From NCBI RefSeq assembly GCF_902459465.1, contig NC_047081.1, positions 9,763,883 to 9,827,882 of the forward strand: 64,000 bases of DNA. Direction: 5' to 3'. The notes under the pieces were generated by a model, which saw only the letters and a list, made by a program, of their open reading frames with translations, made no database searches and had not been told where the DNA came from. Positions 53,323 to 64,000 of this stretch are shown here, piece after piece (position 1 is the stretch's first letter; every line of letters starts with the position of its first letter). The position numbers were made by a program, and so were the translations under genes. This stretch comes from Asterias rubens. Taxonomy: Eukaryota > Echinodermata > Asteroidea > Forcipulatida > Asteriidae.

Positions 53323-53449
53323 ATGAGGTTCGTTCTGCTATCGTCGCGATAGCACAACTAGTGTGAGGGGATCCACTATATGAGGTTTGTTTGCTATCGT
53401 CTCCCTTCACGGGAGACGATAGCGGAACAAATAGCAGAAGGAACCTCAT
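53323..53449. mobile_element. Nested foldback element
   Basis: Outer arms ATGAGGTTCGTTCTGCTAT and ATAGCAGAAGGAACCTCAT pair with two mismatches. Inside are GCTATCGTCTCCC / GGGAGACGATAGC (53393-53423) and the small palindrome CTATCGTCGCGATAG. No clear target duplication. Confidence 0.6.
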
Positions 53450-53754
53450 AGTTCTAGGAGTACTGGGGGACCTGGGACTGTGGAAGTAGAAGTAGCTGGC
53501 AGTGTTCTCCACATATGGCGGCGTTAAGACCACCCTGCAGTGCATAATCCCAGCCCCGGCTAGCCCACCTTGTTGAGCTGTTAATGGCTCCGCTTTTAAC
53601 ATCGGTCTCATCACTGTCACCATATGATAGCTCAACAAGGTGGGCTAAGCCCCGGCATGGTGGGCGTGTATCACGATCCTGGCCAGCTCCCAACATTCAG
53701 GCTGATTGTATTTGTTACAACCCCGCACAATCCCAGTCCTGGCATACAGGTCAT

Positions 53755-53816
53755 TAGTTGCGATAACGTAACCCTCCTCCCGATGGCGTAGCCGGAGGGT
53801 TACGTTATCGCAACTA
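53755..53816. mobile_element. 62-bp hairpin insert with 9-bp target duplication
   Basis: Two perfect 23-bp arms (starting TAGTTGCGATAACGTAACCC) around a 16-base loop. ACAGGTCAT is present at 53746-53754 and again at 53817-53825. Size and 9-bp duplication suggest an extremely small Mutator-like non-autonomous element. Confidence 0.75.
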
Positions 53817-54140
53817 ACAGGTCATTAGTGGTAAAACATTTTCCAACTCTGCATTTGGGCAATTTTTGGAATCGGATTATAGAAAATCATAGCAAGTCAC
53901 TGAATCTGTGGGATACACAAACATTTGTCTCGGACATTAGTATAGCCTAACTATTGCTCGTTTACTTAAATTTTGCAGTATTGAATCAAGAGCCTGCTGT
54001 AAAAAGAATTCATTAAAAAAGAAATGTTGTACTAATTGCCAGAATAGGTTTGGTTGCTTTTTGTTTTATTTTTTCATTTTAAATTTGCTAATTTTTATTG
54101 TTACAACAGAATGACGACTGAAAAATAATAGCCAAACAAT

Positions 54141-58187
<4,047 letters not shown>

Positions 58188-58343
58188 ACTTCTAACGTAT
58201 GGTGAGACGGGATACCAGATTACAAATTTTGATTTTTTTTAAAACTAAGTTTTTTTTATTTTATAGACTTTATTCATTTTTTATTCTCTGTGCATTTTCC
58301 TGCAGTTCGACCCTTGGTAGTCATGGGAAATGTGTTTTTAAAG

Positions 58344-58349
58344 AATAAA
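58344..58349 (+). terminator. Candidate ATG5 polyadenylation signal
   Basis: First AATAAA after the ATG5 stop, about 160 bp downstream; a second AATAAA cluster lies near 58390. Position is plausible only. Confidence 0.4.
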
Positions 58350-58394
58350 CCATTAATGGGAAATATATTTTCAAAGAGTAAATCATTAATAAAT

Positions 58395-58620
58395 GAATGA
58401 ATAAATACCCTAGTTTAGGCATTCCTATTGGTTAAAAGGGGTCACCTGAACATTCTTAAGCATCCATTAAAACCTTGCTCGGTCCTGGCCCCCGGATAAC
58501 GGACATCGCCTTTGGCTCTGTCCTTTACAACACAGCCATGGCCCTGCCAATTTTAAACGCTCAGTTAAGACCTTCTCGCTTACTCTTTCATTCCCTTCTT
58601 AAACTTTTGAATCCGTCGGA
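58395..58620. repeat. GTTTAAAC-type repeat fragment
   Basis: TTCCTATTGGTTAAAAGG, CATTAAAACCTTGCTCGG, CGGACATCGCCTTTGGCTCT, AATTTTAAACGCTCAG. Right part resembles 42480-42620. Confidence 0.5.
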
Positions 58621-60724
58621 ATATTCAACTGCCTCTCAATACCTTTTTTAACACGCAAGCCCCTGCTCTCATTGCTTTTAGGGAGTATGTTGGTTCGATT
58701 CCTGGTTATGACACTTGTGTTCTTTTGCAGAGAGCTCAACATGAATTGCTTCTCTTCATCCAGGAGTCAATGGGCTAGCAAAGGCTCCATACTGCACCGG
58801 GAGCCGAGGAAATTCTGAGAATGAACTGACCCGATGACATGGGTAGTATCTTGTACAGGTACACTATGTGGTATTTATACTAATTATAAATGCATTGTTA
58901 ACTGTAATACTTGTGCTTTCAGATTTATTTTTTTTTTAAAGAAGGGACATCTTTGGTTACAATCTTGGCCTAGGAAGTTGTGCTTACTGGATTGTGTTCT
59001 AAGCAATAATTAGCCGGGGACCATATCCGATTAGGTCAGTAATATCCTGCTAAGCAACTTATTTTGTGCTTAACCAGTTGTGTGCTTTTAGTGAAATTTG
59101 GTACCTGGTTCAAATATAACCACTCTTTAACTCTTTTTCGTTTATGAGTTCCAAGTAATCACTAATTATCGTCAAATTTTCCAGTTTTCGCATCTTGGAA
59201 GTTTAGACTGCAATGTTCCTAAAATCAATGATGTTCCTTCTTCGTGAATTGCAATTTATTTATCACTTTTATGAACCAAAATTGTTTTTTGTAAACTTGT
59301 TATTCCTGAGAGAAGTGGAGTTTGTGTATGAAACTCTAGCGTTAGTTTGTAAATAATTCTTACACTGGTCTCTGTAGACCCATGTGGATTGTGCAGCTTA
59401 CTTGACTGGAATCCCTTTGTAAATTGTAACCTTAAAGCTTTTAAAAGCAGCATCGAGTAGTGCTTAGCAGATTTCTTTGCTAAGCAAAAATTAGTGGGGC
59501 ACCAGTTGCAGCAACAATGTCAACACTGTGGAATTTTGGCTGGTAACCAGTTTCTGTGCTTACCATTCAGGCAAGTGATTCCTCAGGTTTTTCCTTGACT
59601 CAGAATATTTCTCAACCTCCCTTTGAGTATTTAAATTTTCTTGAAAGAATTAAAGCAGTTATCAACAGGAGTAGGAGATAGTTCTCATAATGTCCAAACC
59701 GGCAGTTTAGGAATTCTGGTGATTTCTGGTAATTTGCAGAGTCTATAAACCTTTTTGCAAGACACAAACCTTGTTGAATGATCAATCTCGTTGGAACTAA
59801 ACCCCTTGACATCAACACTCCACTCCAGTAATAGTGTTAAGGGGGTTTTGCTTGCTTTCAAACAGCTGTACGAAATGGGGGTGACCTTTCTCAGACTAGT
59901 TAAAGAGTAAAAAACTTTACCCCCCCCCCCACCCCCAATAAAAAAATATATTACATTCTATGAAATGTTAGGCTTTGCTTAAAATGTATTTTAAAATGCG
60001 ATAATATTTACTTTAAACCTAGCTTACAACATATTTTAAAATGATATCTATATATATCGTAGGGGTTGTAAAAAAACCTATTTTATGTTGTGTGAGGCAA
60101 GTGCTTGAAAATCATAACAAATTGCTTCCAAGATTTAAATTTATTGATTTGCTATCGTGCTATATAATATAAAGATGTAGGTAATCATACCTATGCACTA
60201 GATACAAACTGTTACTTAACTTTACTGTCTCAGACAGATTCATTTTGCTTATTTACATTTAAATACAAATATATATATATATATTTATTTGATCAAAAAC
60301 TCACAAGGACTGCACAGAAATTCTTGACAATGCTAATTAGCCTTTCAAATGAAAAAATGCTAATGACATTCACTCATGCGAACAGACTTGGAGCAAGTTT
60401 GAGCAAGGGACAATAGTCAACGATTTGGGGATGTTGCCTGGTACCCAGGATGTATTGCATGCATAGGTAACCATGGAACATTGCATTGTGGTATTTTGAT
60501 GTACCTAGCGTCTGCTAGGAGCTATAGGGTCATTAACTGCAACTTCATATTCCTAGTCATTGAAAGGTCATTAAATAAAAAATTGCATATAAATGTGAAA
60601 AAATGAACCACAATCAACAAATGAACTGTCTTATTTAGAAATTGAAAGGTTGTTTTTGCCAAACAAACACTTTGAAGACCATTCTTGATCAATAAACCTT
60701 ATTTACCGGGTGCTTCAAAATATG

Positions 60725-60850
60725 CAAAATATTTTATAGAGCTGCTCAAGCAGAAAATGTAGCCATGCATAACAAACATAGCCTTACCAGATATAAGGGT
60801 ACCCAGCCAAACTACCATGTCACAAGTACAATTTATGATTTAGCAGACAA
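60725..60850. mobile_element. GGGCCCAATTTCAT-family fragment
   Basis: Contains TTTTATAGAGCTGCTCAAGC and AACTACCATGTCACAAGTAC, the latter shared with 33051-33252. Confidence 0.5.
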
Positions 60851-60919
60851 CTGTTAAAGGATTTTAATTATGCATCAGGGATTTTGGTTTTACCCATATA
60901 CACCAGAGATTATAATGCT

Positions 60920-61115
60920 TAATGGAACACGTTGCCTTGGATTGGACGAGTTGGTCTATAAAAAGCGTTTGTAACCGTTTGTTATAAAATGCATATGATT
61001 AGAAAGATATTTTAAAAGTATAATATAATGACCAACACAAGTATCACTCGAAATTGCGTGGTTTTCCTTTTACCTCGTCGACAAACACGGTCTGCCGTTT
61101 ATGGGAGTCAAATTT
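60920..61115 (+). mobile_element. CGTTGCCTTGGAT-family repeat
   Basis: AACACGTTGCCTTGGATTGG through CGTTTATGGGAGTCAA. Decayed copy. Confidence 0.65.
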
Positions 61116-61703
61116 TTGACAGCAATTGCCACGGTACCATGTGCTTTTGCTGCGGTGCCCTTTACAAAGTTCCAACAATGTATATTATATGGCTCTTTGG
61201 TTCCAATACAAATTAACATTTTCCTCATACTAGAAATGCCCCTTACCGGAGGAAAAAATGCTGAGCCCCTTCAAAAAAAAAATTCAAAGGCCTGAGCTTT
61301 AACTACTTATTGTTACTCAAACAATGCACCACTTGTCATGATTATAAACTACATATCAATTATAATGTATGTAACAATAAGCCAGCCAGTTTGAATAACT
61401 GTATTAAATTAACAATAATGTATAAAGTTTACTCGGATGGTGAATGTTTTCCTTTTTAAACAATTTCCTTACAGCCTTGGGCTGCCTTGGCGCTCCAAAG
61501 GCTTTTTCATGCGCAATATAAACCTCTACCCTCCCAGGTACCCATTTATACCCCTGAAGGAACTAAATTAGTTGAGACTGGGAACTAGACCAGCCACATA
61601 AGACGACAGTGAATGTGAACATTAAACTGTAGTGCACCAAGGCCACTGATAAAGGCTTCTATAAATTGTTAATTTGTTTTTAATATAATATATAAATAAA
61701 TTA

Positions 61704-62092
61704 TACTAAAGGCAGTGGACACTATTGGTAATTGCTCAAAATATTTATTAGCATAAAACCTTACTTGGTAATGAGTAATGGGGAGAGGTTGGTAGTATAC
61801 AACATAGTGAGAAACGGCTCCCTCTGAAGTGCCATAGTTTTCGAGAAAGAAGTAATTTTCCATGAATTTGATTTTGAGACCTCAAGTTTAGAATTTGAGG
61901 TCTCGAAATCAACCATCTAAACGCACACAACTTCGTGTGACAAGGGTGTTTTTTTCTTTCATTATTATCTCCCAAGTTCGATGACCGATTGAGCTCAAAT
62001 TTTCACAGGTTTGTTATTTTATGCATATGTTGAGATACACCAACTGTGAAGGCTAGTCTTTGACAATTACCAATAGTGTCCACTGCCTTTAA
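61704..62092 (+). mobile_element. TTAA-1 MITE copy flanked by imperfect direct repeats
   Basis: Near-consensus copy, type A hairpin at 61872-61909. Both flanks carry a similar AATATAATAT..AAATAAATTAT string of about 25 bp. Confidence 0.85.
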
Positions 62093-62269
62093 ATATAATA
62101 TCCAAATAAATTATGTTAAAGGAATAAGTTAATAGTTGGATTGGCAGGTCTTTGGAAAATGTAGAGATGATTTATGAAAAGAATTTTTTTTTTGATAATT
62201 GCACTGGGTTCTTTTACATGCGTTACACAACACACAGGACCAATCATGGCTTTACATCCCATCCGAAAG

Positions 62270-62380
62270 GACGAAGCGTCATGGTTATGTGTCTTGCTTT
62301 AAGGACACATTTATGTCACGACTGGGACTTGAACCACATCCAGCTGATCATAACCGCTAGGCCATGACACGTCATTACGC
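62270..62380 (-). mobile_element. tRNA-like SINE
   Basis: Minus strand: CGTGTCATGGCCTAGCGGTT (A box) and GGTTCAAGTCCCAGTCGTGA (B box). Confidence 0.6.
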
Positions 62381-62728
62381 GGTTTTGCCGTAGTGTTTTC
62401 TGTTCTGACAACACATTTTGCTAAGCAATTAAGATTGATACACATTTAAGATCTTCAATCTTGAAGCTCTTTGTGAATTCAGCCCCAGGATGTGATAATA
62501 AAGTCCTTAAAACGTTAACTGCACCGAGTTTCAATATAAAACAAATTAATTAAAAAGTATTTGAATATTTAATGCTGAGACCATAGTAAACAAAATTGAA
62601 CTTCACATTATTTAGTCTTCCACCACCATGAAAAAACTACACATAAATACACCATTCATGTTAGGGAGCGTCTCAAAAGTTGCAACGGTAGGAACGTAAA
62701 TTTTGGATCAGTAGAGTATTCCAGTGCG

Positions 62729-62811
62729 GGGCTGTATGCTTCGTTTTTGAAAGGGCAAGGGCACCAAGGCATTTTTTTCTCAGTACCTCCGTGAAGTATC
62801 AGGCCTGCCAG
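62729..62811 (+). mobile_element. GGCACCAAGGC-family element, internally deleted
   Basis: GGGGCTGTATGCTTCGTTTT is followed after 50 bp by CTCCGTGAAGTATCAGGCCT; the middle is missing. Confidence 0.65.
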
Positions 62812-62968
62812 TGGGCATCTATGGAGTGGTCCATTGGACCTTCTTCGCACCTAGAACATGTCTGACCTAAGAAGCTCCCTTACAATAAATTTTTGATGAG
62901 TTTACATCCAATTATTATTTAAAATATTCTTATTTAATATAAATGCTTCAACTAAAAAGAGAGCAATG

Positions 62969-63555
62969 TTATGGTTGTATCTTGAGCGTCGACTCCCACA
63001 CCGTCGACAGTCCAACAAGCGAGCTAATAAGGCCACAAAGTCCCTGGACTCCAACTGGAATTGGGAGATATCCAAGACTTGAAAGCGGAAGGAATATATC
63101 AGCCGTGTTCTTCACTAAATCCAGAACGACTGGCATGTTTTGCTGAAGGCAAAGGATCACAAAGTCCAACTGACTACTGTTATTATTGGTGGATAAATGC
63201 TGCGAGTCTCGGCCATCTACCCCGTTGGAAGTGTAGTGATTCCCGATCCCGCCGCCGCCGACGCGCTTTGCGTAGAGGGCCATCGCGTCGTTCAGCACGT
63301 TTGAGAGTTCGTAGAGATCCCTTGACAGGTTCAGGATGAGAGTGGCCAGCCAGAATCGGGTGGAGAGGTTTGAGAGCCGCTTGCTGTCGACCTCGACGAG
63401 ACCGATGCGATGCGCCCACAGGGTGTGGTCTATCAGGAGGTAGACTGACTGGTTGAGTTTGGCGAGAGTGATGGTGAAGCTGAGGAAGACGTCCGGTAAA
63501 TGGATTGTCTTCATTGCTGCGGTGATTGCGTCAAAACTCTTTCCGAAGCGAAACA
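62969..63555 (-). CDS. PEX11B: Peroxisomal membrane protein PEX11 alpha/beta type, last exon only
   Basis: A single exon: acceptor TTTTCAG at 63556, then TG as the end of a split codon, FRFGKSFDAI onward to TAA at 62971-62969, about 194 residues. Vertebrate PEX11B is co-linear: FRxGxSxDAI/L, HLxDVxLxFxIT, LILNLSRDLYE, then LDLVKNTADIF and GLCGLISSL before the C terminus. The N-terminal third is not in the window. The variable linker (about residues 95-130 of this piece) is Gly/Asn/Ser-rich, matching the Gly-rich linker of PEX11B. PEX11 inserts in the peroxisomal membrane and drives tubulation before fission. PEX11 gamma is a poorer match. The exon's first codon is incomplete, so upstream exons must lie beyond 64000, since 63556-64000 shows no matching reading frame. 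Confidence 0.88.
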
Positions 63556-64000
63556 CTGAAAATTATATTAACAAAATAAATTTGGTTAAGACTTATTTTA
63601 TCACATGAACACCTTGGTATCGCTGGGCAATCTGATTGGTGTAAAAAACTGTAAGTGCCTCATCTTCCACCTTTGGGACCATGGTTCGAATCCAATCGGG
63701 GGCACTATGAAGATGGAGTTTTCAGACCCTACTTGAGTGCGTGGGTTTTCCCTGGAGTAATTCTTGGGGTTTTCCTCCCACATCTTAAACTGAAAGTTTC
63801 TACGTTGTCTGCTCTCTTCTCCTTTGGCTCTTGTAAGAGTGTTGAGAATATATCCAGATCTAGATTGCCAACAATATCCCGCTATCCAGTTTTCCTTTTC
63901 CTTTTTTTATTATTATACAAAATACAATAATAATAATGCAGAAGAGCTTATGAAGGTTATATTTCTGGCTACAAATGTTACTGGCCAACACATACGGTTA
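63556..64000. other. PEX11 intron with SINE
   Basis: Intronic sequence before the PEX11 last exon. Contains a tRNA-like SINE (63660-63790) and an ATT run near 63910. No exon recognised. Confidence 0.5.
63660..63790 (+). mobile_element. tRNA-like SINE, GGTTCGAATCC type
   Basis: CCATGGTTCGAATCCAATCG, GGGGGCACTATGAAGATGGA, GGGTTTTCCCTGGAG; same family as 26855-26990. Confidence 0.65.

Larger units (their letters stand above)
51484..54140. other. Divergent intergenic region, methylthioribose kinase / ATG5
   Basis: Holds a recent 173-bp tandem duplication (51713-52055), a likely ATG5 5'UTR exon near 52.87 kb, a very AT-rich stretch (53060-53280), a foldback element (53323-53449) and a 62-bp hairpin insert (53755-53816). 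No other coding region is recognised. Confidence 0.6.
58188..62968. other. ATG5 3' flank to PEX11 3' end, no gene recognised
   Basis: AT-rich DNA with repeat fragments: a GTTTAAAC-type piece (58395-58620), GGGCCC-family pieces (59030-59580, 60725-60850), a TTGCC-family copy (60920-61115), a TTAA MITE (61704-62092), a tRNA-like SINE (62270-62380, minus) and a GGCACCAAGGC-family end (62729-62811). The many short open frames carry no motif I know. Confidence 0.55.

Overview
This is an animal nuclear DNA window with intron-rich genes, GT-AG splice sites, an AT-rich background and dense short DNA transposons, SINEs and LINE fragments. The proteins are most like deuterostome orthologues. The repeat types, the presence of a methylthioribose kinase gene and the TTAGGG-type telomeric repeat suggest a marine invertebrate deuterostome. 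An echinoderm, perhaps a sea star, is my best guess. That guess rests on memory of similar repeats, not on a search.

Layout. 1-30132 (+) holds paladin (PALD1-like), 17 visible exons, with the 5' end off the left edge. 35889-40902 (-) is the AAA ATPase AFG2B (SPATA5L1), 8 coding exons. It is head-to-head with 41762-43420 (+), mitochondrial ribosomal protein mL54 (MRPL54), 2 exons; the two probably share a short promoter region. 45938-51453 (-) is a 5-methylthioribose kinase, 8 exons. 54141-58187 (+) is ATG5, 7 coding exons plus a likely upstream 5'UTR exon near 52.87 kb. 62969-63555 (-) is the last coding exon of a PEX11 alpha/beta-type peroxisome gene whose 5' exons lie off the right edge. 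I joined all exons by reading splice sites and checking that reading phase is kept. Between genes I see only repeats and unrecognised AT-rich sequence.

The six genes do not form one pathway. They cover a phosphatase-like signalling protein, ribosome biogenesis, mitochondrial translation, methionine salvage, autophagy and peroxisome division. No bacterial-type system, CRISPR array or intact tRNA gene is present.

Most striking observations: (1) the first CX5R phosphatase loop of paladin has Gly (GGT) where the catalytic Cys (TGT) should be, while the second is intact; (2) a degenerate tandem copy of a paladin exon with a stop codon sits just upstream of the working exon; (3) an animal methylthioribose kinase, with family motifs retained; (4) a family of about 15 TTAA-flanked MITEs with two different internal hairpins, several lying within a few tens of bases of splice donors, one forming part of a donor; (5) a 62-bp hairpin insert with a 9-bp target duplication; (6) a 408-bp CGATAT-rich element with perfect inverted ends and an 8-bp target duplication; (7) interstitial telomeric repeats in ATG5 intron 1.
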